From: Parapristionchus giblindavisi
Taxonomy: Eukaryota > Nematoda > Chromadorea > Rhabditida > Diplogasteridae
Direction of reading: 5' to 3'
NCBI GenBank assembly: GCA_943737045.1
Contig: CALSFV010000236.1
Coordinates: 660,001 to 724,000, forward strand
Length of the DNA stretch: 64,000 nt
Both the position numbers and the translations under genes were made by a program. The notes beneath the pieces are model-generated. The model was not told where the DNA came from, ran no database searches, and saw only the letters and a program-made list of their open reading frames with translations. Below, piece by piece: positions 1 through 11,700 of the stretch; the stretch's first letter is position 1; every line of letters starts with the position of its first letter.

Positions 1-916
1 CGATTAAGCAAATAAAAAAACGTAGGGTTGTTGAAGCAAAATAGTGAAAATTAATTAAATGTGGAATTTTTTTCGAAAATTCAAAATTCCAGCCTTCGTT
101 GACCGTTGATCAAAAAACTCTCCTTAGCAATAGTTTCTTAGAATTAGCCAAGGAGTCCGTTGCTTCCACTCACGAATCGATTGGCATCGAAATAAACTTT
201 TTAGGAAAAGGCGCCAAATCGTTGTGTGGTCACCTCCTGATGCGAATTTTCAATTGGAAACAATTTCCAAGTACCAGTGTACTTCACTCATGGAGCCTGT
301 AATTATCATTATCATACATAAAAGAGAAAAATCCATTTTTCGTCGATACCGCACCTATGTCGATTTTCTAAGATAGCGTGTTATATGTAAAAGTACCAAA
401 AGCAGTTAAGCTGTTTCTAGAACATATTAATTAGAATTACAACATTTGTGGGTTCCCAGGAGTGGACGACAAAAATGATCAATCCCCTATCCCTGTTGGA
501 TCTATGTGTCAAATGTTTCATATCACTCACCTATCATTTTTCAAACAATACTACACACTACGCATATTAAAAAATGAAAATTGTTATAGATTGAAAGACA
601 CTCAATTAAAAGCTTAGTCTCGCTTTGATATATAAGGACCAAGATGAGTTATGCTGTTTATCGTTCAGATTCTATTGGATTAAACATTTAAAATGTATGA
701 ACATGCACAAAAGAGGGGGAAACAAAAATTCTAATTTGCCACCCATTGGATTCGCGTTTCAAGTGCTCTACATCACACACTTAGCATTCCCATAACTGTT
801 TCAAGAGGCTTTCGCAGCAACCATACAGTATTTACATCGAGGTTCTGACTCTGAAACACCGTCACTTCGAGTACTTTATCATCATCCCGACTACCGTAAT
901 CCCAACCCTACCGTAC
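1..916. other. No supported gene; AT-rich intron or flank of PRC1 copy B
   Basis: The next PRC1-B exon, which should encode the spectrin domain with an NRGG-like motif, was looked for on the minus strand and not seen. The short plus-strand open frame at 99-302 has no family resemblance. The stretch is either a long intron or sequence beyond a truncation. Confidence 0.5.
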
Positions 917-3900
917 CTGGTAGGAATCGTTTCGGGAGTGTCCGTTCTCGTTCGGGCACATGACACGCCTCCCACAGTTCGTGTAGTTGAAGGTAGATTT
1001 CGTCGTATGCGAACGTCTCACGCTCCGCCCACTCACGATACTTAAATGCAACCTGAAATTAATTCAATTATGTTATTATTAAACTATTTATTAGAATGCC
1101 TGAGTGCACCTTCTGTTAAATGTAAAACAGACTCAAAATAAATGATTGGAAAATTCAACTTCACTTATACCACCTTAGAAATTGACCAACTTCCTGATAC
1201 ATGGACCCTCGCGTTTTCATGTTTCATGATATACTTTTGCTATTGCTTATGGACCAAGTGATCAATTGATGTGCCGGTTAAGAAAAAATTTATGCGTTAT
1301 CAAACTATTTAAGTCCAAACAATAGATTACTCCCTCGCCATCGTATTTGCAACCTATTTTGTTTCGTGTGTTAATGAAACAAAAAAATGCATACTACATG
1401 TCTTGAGAGCCACTTATGTTGTTGATCATTCCTATACCACTATTTTCGACTGTCTTTCCCATGAGTGAGCATGTGAAAAATAGATAAATACATAAATAAA
1501 ACAATCCACTCACAACTTCTCTGGCTTGCTCCGCTCTAGCCACGATATCCATCGTAAGTACGGTAGTATCGTCATCAATCGATATTCCGAGGACATCCGA
1601 TGTTTCCGCCGCAAAGATAGGGTCGCCTGGAATAATAACGATCATACGTGGGCGGCATTGTCGCTACCGGCAAGACCCACCCGATTTAGCCAAAATATGC
1701 TCAAAATGAAGAAAAAAGTGGCAGTGTGAGTAGGGAATCCCTCAATTTGTCTATCTCTCACTCGATTTTGATATCCGACCCACCCGATTTTAATTTAAAG
1801 CGACAATGGCTGACCATGACTGTAGTAGATATCAAGAGCGTACATCATAAATACAATTTCAGAGCAATAATTAGAGAAAAAAAACAAATAAACATATTTG
1901 TATATTTCGCCTCATTTTCATGTTGTTTGAAATTTAAAAATTGTCTCCCATTTTATTATTATAGTTATATATAATAAAAAATAGAATAAAGTTAAAATAT
2001 ACCGATCTTCGCAGTCCTCTCTTTAATCTCAAATTGGGCAACGCGTATGCGCTCCTTTCGATCCGCGAGCTCTCGCGTCAGTCTCATACATCGCGCCTCC
2101 AGTCGCGCCACACGTTTGCCTGTCTGCAAGATATACAACATTTTTGTCAGAGTACGTAAAGACTATTGCGTGTCCTTGGAAATGACCAAATACAATATGA
2201 ACAAGAAACATGAAACTTGCAAGTATCATGCTCGCCCAAGACTAAAAGGTGCGCGAAATGGAAATATCGGGTTACACCAATCATTTTCATACCCTCACAG
2301 TGTGAGGATTGACCCACTATATGCTGTTCATTTTCATGGTCGACCCAATATATAAGGCTCATTTTTTCTATGAAAGATTACAATTTAAGCAAAAAATTAC
2401 GATTTTTCTAAATCGACCCACTATATAAAACATAATTCGGTGAGGGTAACGAAAATGTATGGGTTACACGCTATACCAGGTTACACCCGGCACAATATCA
2501 AACTCGGTTTTAACTTCCAGCGACAACGGTTACAAAATTATGGTTACACTCCGACATAGGTCGAAAAGTATGTTACAAAGTACCAAGCCTGACCGGATTT
2601 TGAGCCAACAATTCTCAAAAATGGAAAAAGCTGACCGGATTTTGAACCAAAATTTCACAGAAATCGAAAAACCTGACCGGATTTTGAGCCAAATTTGCCA
2701 AAAATCGAAAAACCTGACCGGATTTTAAAAACCTATAACCTAGCTATTCGACCTATGCACTCCGACCACAATATCATCCCTTCTATCAACTTCAAGCTTA
2801 CCATTTTCATCGACGGCGACTCCTCGACTACATTCTCCTTGCTAGCCTCAACCATACAGTCCATACCGCAGAGTAGAGCGTTCTCCTGTAAGAGATCAAA
2901 GATCAAAGATCAAAATATGAAGATCAAAGATCGAACCTTTTCCTCGTCGTTACTCTTGTCCTCTCTCGACTTGGAAAGGTCATCTTCGGCCTCGCCGAGT
3001 TTGCGTTTCAACGCAGAGATCTGCAAAATACAAAGACGTAGATAAAGCAAAGTTTAACATTTACTTTGTATTTCATTTTCAAGTTAATAACTACTACAGT
3101 ATACTTAAATAAACACTAATTAAGTAAATTAAAGTGAATCTACTTTCTATACGACTACTAATATACGCTGTTCAGTCTAATAACGTGCAGGAATATCCCA
3201 TAGGTGGGTACGCTGGGAGAAAGGTTGTGCGCAAACCTGGGAATTGTAAAGCAAGGCTATGCGCTTGGCCATTTTTAGCAGGTTTAGCTGGAAAATTTCC
3301 ATATTTTGCGAGGCAAAATTATGCGTAAGACCCCGCAAGGGAAGACAAGGCTGTGCGCAAAAAGAATTCGTTTTAACGTGCCCACATATGGAATATCCGG
3401 GAGCGGAGCAGGGATTTCAATGTTTACGACGCTGCTCATAGGAATATACAGGAATGGCCAGATTTGCTGATGGTTCTGATTGTCCATTACTCTAACGTAC
3501 ATAGACAACAACACGATGTCATTCCCACCCGTCACTTTGCTGTATCAGTCATCCCACATTAGGAAGGCTAGAGCAAAGTACCACGGTCAATATATAACAG
3601 GCAAGAACAAAACCACTAATTATCGCGTTTGCAAGGTAGATATGCTTCTAATTTGCTCAAACACTGTTTACGAAACTCCCCAATTAATAAATATATAATT
3701 TATTTAATTATTAGCCCACCTTCTCCTCCAATGACGGCAGTCTCGACTGCAATTCCTCCAATTGTTTCGTCAACGATTTGATGTCCGCCTCCAGAAGACG
3801 CCACTGAAACAAATCAATCAATAATCATCTGGTCAATCGATAATCGAGAATTGGATCGGTAGATAGAAAGTTTATATCGATCATTAAAAGCATCGTGAGA

Positions 3901-4344
3901 CAAGAAATCACCATGTGCAGAACGCAAGTGTATTCAGAAGCTGCGAAAAAAGACGAAAACAGAGAAAGATATCCTCATTACACACGATCTTGCCTATTTA
4001 TCCGTTGAACTCGCACTCACCAATCGAATACTATGCATAGTGAATCCATCATCTCTGAACGTTGGTAGACCCAATTGTGCACGAAGGTCATCCACACGGG
4101 CATGACTCGATCTGAAAGAAAAAACTTGGTCAAAATAACTTTAATTAATCATAATTTAAAATGCAATAGTGCTATTCAATTTTTCGGTTCAAATACAGCG
4201 GGTTCTAGTCGTTCAATGGAGTAAATGAATGAGAAAGTTAACAGCAACGAAAGACAGGGAAAGAACAAATTTGCTTAAGATAAAACGATAAGTGCTATTG
4301 ATTTAATAATGAGATATATCACAGAAAGACTGAGCATGATTTAA

Positions 4345-4401
<57 letters not shown>

Positions 4402-6628
4402 TTAGCAAACCTAATCGATTCGGACAGCTTCTTGCCCATTTCCTCCTCCTGTGACACCATGTCACGCAGAACCTGAACGATAAGATTACTTAGAAAAGAT
4501 AATAATTAAATAATTAAATTAGATATATTAATTGAATATATGAATATTGAAATAGATAATTAGATAAGGATAATTAATGGGACTAGATATAGCGTAGTGA
4601 TTCTTATCATTTAATTTCCTGCCTTTTCATAATCATTGTGCGCTCTACCTGGAACTTTCTGGTTTTGAGATGGTATCATAGCTCGTAAATTCACCCCTCG
4701 TTAATTTGTATACCGAATTATATTCAAATACTATATCAATTTCTATATTGAAATGTCATTTCCTCTAGTTGTATTCATAGGTGGGCGCGTGAAAACGAAT
4801 TCTTGTTGCACACAGACTTTCCTTCCCTTGCGGAGCCTTGCGCATAGAAAAAATTGGAAAATTTCCACTCAAATATGTAAAAAAATGGCCATGCGCATAG
4901 CCTTGCCTTACAATTCCTCAGATTGTGCACGTCTTTCCCCCCAGCGTGTCCACCAGGGCTGGGATTTTCGATTTTCCGAAATTTTCATCGGAAAAATTGC
5001 GATTTTCCTATTGTAGTTTTTTTCCGAACAGCCCTGATTCATGCGTAGTCATTGTTCATGCACTATTCCATTCAGAAGGACACGATTTATTTTATTTTCT
5101 ACAGAAAACAAAAAATATCCCAGGTTCTTCTCCCATCGACTACAGGAAGAATCTTTCGATGAAAAAGTAAGAGAATCGATGATTGATCTCTTCATTGTGA
5201 CCAAATAATGAACGAATTACTGTGTGACATGAATATGCAAAGACAGGGAAACACAGAGAGAAAAGTGTACTCCACAGTACACAAGACCAATGAATATTTA
5301 ACACTTTTTTGAGTTAAAAAATAGCACAAAGAATGTTAAATATGACATTTCACAGGTCACGTGTACTGTGGAGTACACTTTTTTTCTGTGTGAATATGCG
5401 ACAATCTCTACCCATCATTAGAATATAAATTAGAACACAAATTTGTCAACATGCCATCGCAAGATATAAATTGATATTTGTGTAAATTAAAGCTGATTAA
5501 GCCACCAATATTGGGTTGAATCATCGAGCTATGAAACCATAGTGGAACCAGAAACCACCAGGTAGAACAAATGATGACAAGGTATACAAACACAAAAGTC
5601 AAATAAAAATAAAAATAAGCATTCTCACCCTATCGACAATCTCCACAGCAGTTCGCTTTCGTTTCTCCCTACAAACGACCATGAATTAATCAATCAATAA
5701 AGTTCAAAATCAATCAATAAATCGATAATAGGCTACCGTACCTCATGGGCTCATCAAAGTCGTGCTTCTCCCATATCGTGTACAGACGTTCCTCCGTCGA
5801 CGACAGCTGCGGGATGAGCTCGGAGAGCCTAAATCCGAGCGATAAATAAGGAATTAAATAAATATTTTTGTTAATAAACTTGTTTGTGTATCCCGTGATT
5901 TAGACAACACCAAGAAATTTGCGCCAACAAGTTCACGTATAATGTATCGCTATGACAAGATATGGTAAATAATGATGGACTGATTGACGACAAGAATAAC
6001 TCATTACCTTAGTAACCTACTAGTACAATATTGAGATATATCTACCCTACTATCTCTAAATTGTTACATATATGCAACGTAATAGTTATGTTCGCATAGC
6101 GATCGAAACGCTACAGAACACAATATATCCTTTTTAATCAATTTATAAAATACATTTTCATGTTGTTTTCACATTTGGAGCTGGATTGATCAATTTGACC
6201 ATAAGCAATGACATAAGTATATACTGAAACATGAAAACGCGAGGATTCTCGTATCTGTAAGTTGGTTGAAGTCTGATTTATATCCAACCTAGCAAGTTGC
6301 ATGCATTAATCGGATTGCGCTTTTAATAAATAATTTACGCGTTGCTATGATAACAATTATATATATTTAGCAAAAAAAGCATATACTACTTCGACAGGAT
6401 ACATTCTGACAAGCTTATTCTTCTACCCTATCAATATCAACAGATCAGAATTCGTCTCCTTGACCCATCTACCAAACCACTCTTCCCGGGCACCCGGTGA
6501 TTTCCCGTCTCACCCTCCCCATATCCCCACACTCACCAGCGATCCTGCTTCATGCTCGCCACGAAGGCCTCATCCATGGGCAGCGTGGACATGCTCGTCG
6601 AGTGGAGCGATAAGTTCTCATCGGCCAT
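917..6628 (-). CDS. PRC1: PRC1/Ase1/MAP65-like microtubule bundler, copy B (3' end not in window)
   Basis: Exons read on the minus strand: 6628-6537, 5828-5742, 5668-5629, 4472-4411, 4111-4021, 3803-3720, 3020-2937, 2885-2802, 2123-2003, 1626-1514, 1052-917. All junctions are GT-AG and in phase, giving 331 residues before the sequence runs out at a donor. PRC1 proteins dimerise through a long coiled coil and cross-link antiparallel microtubules in the spindle midzone. The order of landmarks matches the family: a YTIWEKHDFDEP helix start, LRDMVSQEEEMGKKL, then LRAQLGLPTF, a heptad-rich rod (WRLLEADIKSL, ISALKRKLGEAEDD), and LHELWEACHVPERER at the start of the spectrin-like microtubule-binding region. 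The spectrin core and basic tail are missing. I found no further exon in 1-916, so the gene either continues leftwards or is truncated. It is a tandem paralogue of the gene at 8447-17272. Confidence 0.82.
1644..1812. repeat. MITE, family A (ATACGTGGGCGGC ends)
   Basis: Begins ATACGTGGGCGGCATTG and ends with a degraded complementary GCGACAATGGC. Related copies lie at 11321-11400, 24166-24327 and 25516-25699. It sits in the PRC1-B intron upstream of exon 1626-1514. Confidence 0.6.
2290..2448. repeat. MITE, family C (ACCCTCAC...GTGAGGGT)
   Basis: Inverted ends with GACCCACTATAT near both sides; a second copy lies at 11795-11960. It lies in the PRC1-B intron between exons 9 and 8. Confidence 0.6.
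2585..2730. repeat. Tandem repeat, about 45-50 bp unit, about 4 copies
   Basis: Units begin CTGACCGGATTTTG at about 2589, 2630, 2672 and 2713 and diverge by a few bases. A single related unit is at about 12430. Confidence 0.7.
3199..3389. repeat. MITE, family D (CATAGGTGGG...), 9-bp target duplication
   Basis: Inverted ends CATAGGTGGGTACG / CGTGCCCACATAT are flanked by the direct repeat GGAATATCC on both sides, the 9-bp length typical of Mutator-like elements. Interior holds inverted TTGCGCAT / GCGCAAACC blocks. Confidence 0.75.
4345..4401. repeat. (AAT)n microsatellite
   Basis: Near-perfect AAT repeat in a PRC1-B intron. Similar runs lie at about 8731-8771, 10225-10255, 12105-12132, 13273-13302, 14940-14981 and 20505-20523. 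Confidence 0.9.
4776..4953. repeat. MITE, family D, right end interrupted
   Basis: Starts CATAGGTGGGCGCGTG and runs to GCGTGTCCACC, where the family E palindrome at 4954-5036 abuts it. Confidence 0.65.
4954..5036. repeat. Small palindromic MITE, family E
   Basis: CAGGGCTG at the left and CAGCCCTG at the right bracket an AT-rich, self-complementary interior of about 65 bp. Confidence 0.55.
5251..5392. repeat. Palindromic MITE (AAGTGTACTCC ends)
   Basis: Ends AAAGTGTACTCCACAGTACAC and its complement flank a loop with AGTGTTAAATAT. A related, diverged copy is at 29510-29648. Confidence 0.7.
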
Positions 6629-7142
6629 TGTACAGCACGATTGAGATGACGTCATCGACAGATCTCTTATCTCTCTAGCTTATCTCTGATTAGGGACTAT
6701 CAATCTATTGCATAGATTAGATACCCTTGTACTCTCTCTCACGGTCCCCACTCTCCCTCACACGTACAAGAAGTTGGAGCACTTCTGAAAAGAAAAAAAT
6801 CATCAGTATAATCGGTCAAATTCCAAAACAATCAATCAATCAGCTCCCATCATCTAGTATTTTACTTGATATGAACAAATTGATTCAATACAAGGAATGT
6901 CATTCATTTCACTACATACACCACCATTTTTAGCATTATCTGCGAACGAGAAAGCAGAGCGTGAAATCTTCACGGCGGCTCAATGATAGTAACTAAGAAG
7001 CTCTTGCCTGAGAAAGAAAGTATCGCAAACTGAGTGATGATAAGCAGTAAAACATCTAGGTTCTACCAGCGCGAAAGTTGATTACGGTATATCTGGGCGC
7101 TCGCTTCTGACTAGACCTATCATCGAGTTTTACGATTCGCGA

Positions 7143-7230
7143 GACATGCCGAGATGGCTTAGTGGATAGAACTTTTGTTTAGCGATCCGAACTTCGTAGA
7201 TTCGAATCCCGTCCAGTACAAATCAACTTT
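7143..7230 (+). repeat. tRNA-derived SINE or tRNA relic
   Basis: An A-box-like TGGCTTAGTGG at about 7153 and a B-box-like GATTCGAATCC at about 7200 have tRNA spacing, but the flanks do not pair as an acceptor stem. It therefore reads as a Pol III-type SINE head or a decayed tRNA. Confidence 0.5.
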
Positions 7231-7799
7231 GCCGATTTTTCGTAATGCAATTGCCTTCAAGCCAAAGTTAAATGTAGGGATTTCTCTTCATTGAACCGCC
7301 GTGATCTTTTTCTTGTAAAAATATTGAGTATATTTTTATCAAAGTGCATACGACTAAAGATGATCCAAACAAAATATCAAGATATAAGCGCCCAAACGGA
7401 ACAAGTGAGACAAAAACTAGTGCGCACACAGATCCAACTTAGACTAACAATACGCCTCGAACACATAAAATACGAAGAGAAAGACATATCATGACTTGCG
7501 CGTCCCTCATTACAATTCAAATTCTCCCCCTTCTCCTACCATACACCCCTGTGCCTCTCTCTACACGTTCTCTGTCTGCTCAACAGTCTCTAGTGACCTT
7601 CACGAATACCAAACAGGGAAGAGTCAGGAGAGGCAGGGATGGTTAGAGACGCAGACAGCGAGAGCACCAGAGGGGGACGCCACGGACACCCTTCATTCCA
7701 TCATTCATCTCACCCGTCATATCCATGTTTCATCTTCAAGATAACAATCATGAGAACAAATTACTCGTTCCAAGTAAGGCACGACTGATTAATCACTTC

Positions 7800-7805
7800 T
7801 TTATT
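7800..7805 (-). terminator. Possible polyadenylation signal of PRC1-A
   Basis: AATAAA on the minus strand about 640 nt downstream of the stop codon. It is the first canonical hexamer I noticed there, but the distance is long. Confidence 0.3.
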
Positions 7806-8446
7806 TACTAATACATCTTATTGTTATGTGGAGGGGAAGGGGACGAATATTAAAATCTCAAATCTTGGAGATAGTTAGGGTTGATTGTTAGAGGCTTCGG
7901 GATGCTTTGTAGTGTTCTATTACAATGTTCTATTACGATACAGGCTGCGATGAATGGAAAAGTTGGATTAAGATGACTACAGCATACCTAACGTACGCAG
8001 TTACAGTATGCCTAAGGGATAGATAACCACCACCGATTAACAATATCGATTAGTCAGGTGGCAGGAATCGTGAATTTCAGAATACGGTACCTATGGAGTT
8101 ATGGAAATATACACAAGAAAAAAACGAGTATCGATCGGGAGTTAGTCACAAACACCAGAGAAAAAGACGTAAAAATAAAAAAGATAAAGATAAAAAAAGA
8201 CCAAATAAGGATTAAAAGTGAGTAATCTACTAGAAGGAAGTTTCTAAACAAAGGAATAGTGTAGAGGACAAGTGGTAATGGTTGAGTAACAATGCTGCGG
8301 GCGAGATATCTATATACAAATAATGTCATCAGAATCAGTATATCAGAGATGAGTATCGATTAACACAAAATGGGTTCAGGTGGTACAGTATTACTTCAAG
8401 CGAGGGTACGGTAGTCGGGATGTATCGATCGATAATCTCCGATCGA

Positions 8447-8731
8447 TCACTTGCGATTAGCTTGATTCAATGGTCGACGAAGGGGCGTCGAGGCTGTAGA
8501 CGCAGCGGCTCCCTTTCCAGGCGACGCGAATCGAGGATTCGCCAGTGTCACGCGCGATCCCTTGGGCGAGGAAGTCTTGGGGAACAGCTAAAAATACAAA
8601 AAAATATATCAATAAATCGATAATTAATCAATCAATATGGTCAGAATATTATTATAGATGCATAGATGAACGAAAACCCATTGATCTATAAAGGATCCCT
8701 GACCCACCGCACCAATGTGCGAATGTGATAA

Positions 8732-8770
<39 letters not shown>

Positions 8771-11700
8771 GTTATTATTATCATTATTATTATCATTAAC
8801 CTTATCGCCTCGCTTGGTAGGAGAGATGGAGCTGATGGCGGACATCTCAAAGTCGGGAGGTCCGACCGGACCATCGCTCGCGGCCGCTGCGCCCATCCGC
8901 GCCACCTTAGCCGGCGGAGCCAGGCGGCCAGTAGACGCGGGCGTCACGTGCGGTCGACGTCTGAATGATGATGACAATAAGCTCATTTGAATACTCCGGT
9001 TTTGCAGGGTAATATTATAGCAAGTAGCGCGCAATAAGTAACTAACTTCTTACCTACATTTTTGTTACTGTTTTACTGTTTCATGATACAGCGATATAGT
9101 GAAAAGTAAATTACTTTTTCTACTTACTATAATATTACCCTGAAAAACCAAAGACGACAATACGCCCATTTGAATAATCAAAATGCCTTCACTATACTGA
9201 ACGCATTATAAATGAGACCTGACATCATAAAATGAAAATGAATCCTAAAAGCACCAGGACACCCACCATTCAAAACTTTCATGAATTCGGCTAATTATTA
9301 TTATTATTATTGTAACCTCGCCGATGTGCTCGATGTGCCCCACTGCGTCTCCTGCACCAACTGCTGCTTCTTCATCTGGGCCTGCAATTATAGATTGATT
9401 GATCGACATTAGTAAGCACAGTGCAGTATTTGATAACAACCGTATCACTACCGTAGTAGGCACAGTACAGTATTTGACTACTACCGTACCCTTACAGTAC
9501 TAGGCACAGTACAGTATTTGATAAATACCGTATCCCTACCGTAGTAGGCACAGTATAGTATTGGACAACTACAGTACCCAAACAGTAGCAGGCACAGTAC
9601 AGTATTTCATAACTACCGTATCCCTACTGTACCTTGTGTTCCCTCTCCATCTGCTTCTCGAGATCGTAAGTATTCATGACGTTCACGACGTACGTATGAG
9701 GGGGCAAGCCTGGAATCAATCAATAGATCAATCAATAACTCCGATAAATCATCAATTTCAATCGATATCCATATAATCCCGTATCTCGCACACAAATGCA
9801 TCTACTTGAAATTATCCAATATTTCAAATAGTACACTCGTAAAAGGCATCAAGAGCATGGTAGATCAACAATCAGAATGAATTCTCTCGATTACCTTCTT
9901 ACTGTTAATCTCACTGTTTCAATGGAAAAATTTTTAAAGGCACACCCAAGCTAATTTTACTCTCCGCATTGGCAATAATCTCTCGTAGACAAAGAAAGCG
10001 AGAGAGTGAGATCAGAGCGGAGTTTCAAATGAGCTTGGGGTGTCGCTTTAAAAGAACATCGATTAGGAGATCTAGACAGTGTAGGTACCTTCAAACATAA
10101 TCTCCACTCCCTCATTGGCCTGCTGGAAGGCAGCATGGGCGTGCTTGACCGCCTCTGCCGCGTGAGGAATCAACTGCTTGTTCAGCCGATTCTCATGCTG
10201 AACGGAAAATAAATTATTAAATAAATAAATAATAATAATAATAATATTATTATTATAATGGTTATTATGATACGAAGCAGATGATAAAGAGCAAAGAGAC
10301 AATATATAATGCATTTTCCTGCATAAGCCACCGAGATAATCTATCGAAATATTCTCGAAAAAACACGATATTGAATCAACAGCGAAACATGGAATTACGG
10401 GGTAGAGCATCTCATGGATCTCACTTTTCATGCCAATTTCTTTTCTGACGTTTTTAAACCTTCAAAAATGACTCAAAGTGACAAATTCACTCGCGAAATC
10501 ACCCCTACCTTTGGCACTTATTTGCCAATCAACTACAGTTTCTATCTTCTCGTTTCATTTAATTCTATTCGTTGTTTTCTGTAGAGTATTTTCTCGAAAA
10601 CGCATAAATATTAATAATAATATTATTATTATTACCTTGATGCGCGCCTCCAGCGATCCTCCTCTATTCGTGTACTTGCCCTTATCGTTCTCACTACTCT
10701 CCAACTGTATCTTCTCCGACCAATGGGCGCGCCACTCCGCCACGCGGTCGAACACGTCCTTGCCGCGGGCGTACAACTGAAAATATATCAAGCATCATCT
10801 TGGAAAGCAGGGATATTGCGATGTACGCCACCTAGTTCCAACGTGCACGGCAGTCGCGTTGCGCTTATTCGTCTATCACTAATGAAGGATTCTCTGGACT
10901 ACTGTGCGCAAATACACAACAGATATAAGAATCAAATGAAACTTAAATTCAACGGGGCAAACACACATTTTTTTCCAATACAAAGCATAGATTAGAAAAT
11001 TCTGGGTATTCTTATAATCTGCCATGGCATAGGTGGGCGCGTGAAAACGAATTGTTTTGCGCACAGCCTTGCCTTCCCTTGCGGGGCCTTGCGCATAGCT
11101 TTGCCTCGCAAAAATTGGAAAATTTCCAGTCAAATCTGCTAAAAAATGGCCATGCGCATAGCCTTGCCTTACGATTCCCCGGTTTGCGCACAGCCTTTCC
11201 CCCAGCGTGCCCACCTATGTGCCATGGTGATTCAGTGTTTCACAAAGTTATGATGAATCAATTAATCTGTCACACAGTGATGAGACGACCACGACGATAG
11301 CGGAAATTAATAAATCAATCCATACGTGGGTAACCCGAAATTAAAATCGGGTGCCAAACCCGGGTGGGTCTTGCGGCTAGAGACAATGCCGCCTACGTAT
11401 GAATCAATCAATAATGCAATCAATCAATATCCTAATCCACCCACCTCTTCCAGTCTCGCCACCTCCGCCTTGGCCGCATCGACGACATCAAAGGCTCCCG
11501 GTTGATAGGATGGAGGACAGCGACGCTCGTCCTCCGACACCCCGCACACCTGCAGAGAATTATCGATTAGAAGGACATCATACATGGGCGTCGACATGGA
11601 GGTGCCCCCTTTAAAATGAGGGCTTTTTAAAAATATTTGTGGAATGCCCCTGTAAAGAATTTACGTTTAGGTGAAAATTGTTGAAAAATTGAAGACCCCC

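Larger units (their letters stand above)
6629..8446. other. Intergenic region between the two PRC1 copies
   Basis: No gene is supported. The region holds a tRNA-derived SINE near 7143-7230 and otherwise AT-rich sequence containing the 3' flank of PRC1-A and the promoter of PRC1-B. No clear trans-splice acceptor is visible before the PRC1-B ATG. Confidence 0.5.

Noticed and set aside
830..890. Next PRC1-B exon after an apparent TTTCAG on the minus strand
   Set aside because: In the required phase it meets a stop after 16 codons and does not resemble the spectrin region.
7143..7230. Functional tRNA gene
   Set aside because: Internal promoter boxes are present, but no acceptor stem pairs and the anticodon arm is not convincing.
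8624..9034. 136-codon minus-strand open frame with an Asn run
   Set aside because: It is PRC1-A exon 8960-8801 read through its splice sites into an (ATT)n intron repeat.
9410..9635. CRISPR-like array
   Set aside because: Units are contiguous diverged tandem copies without unique spacers, within a eukaryotic intron.
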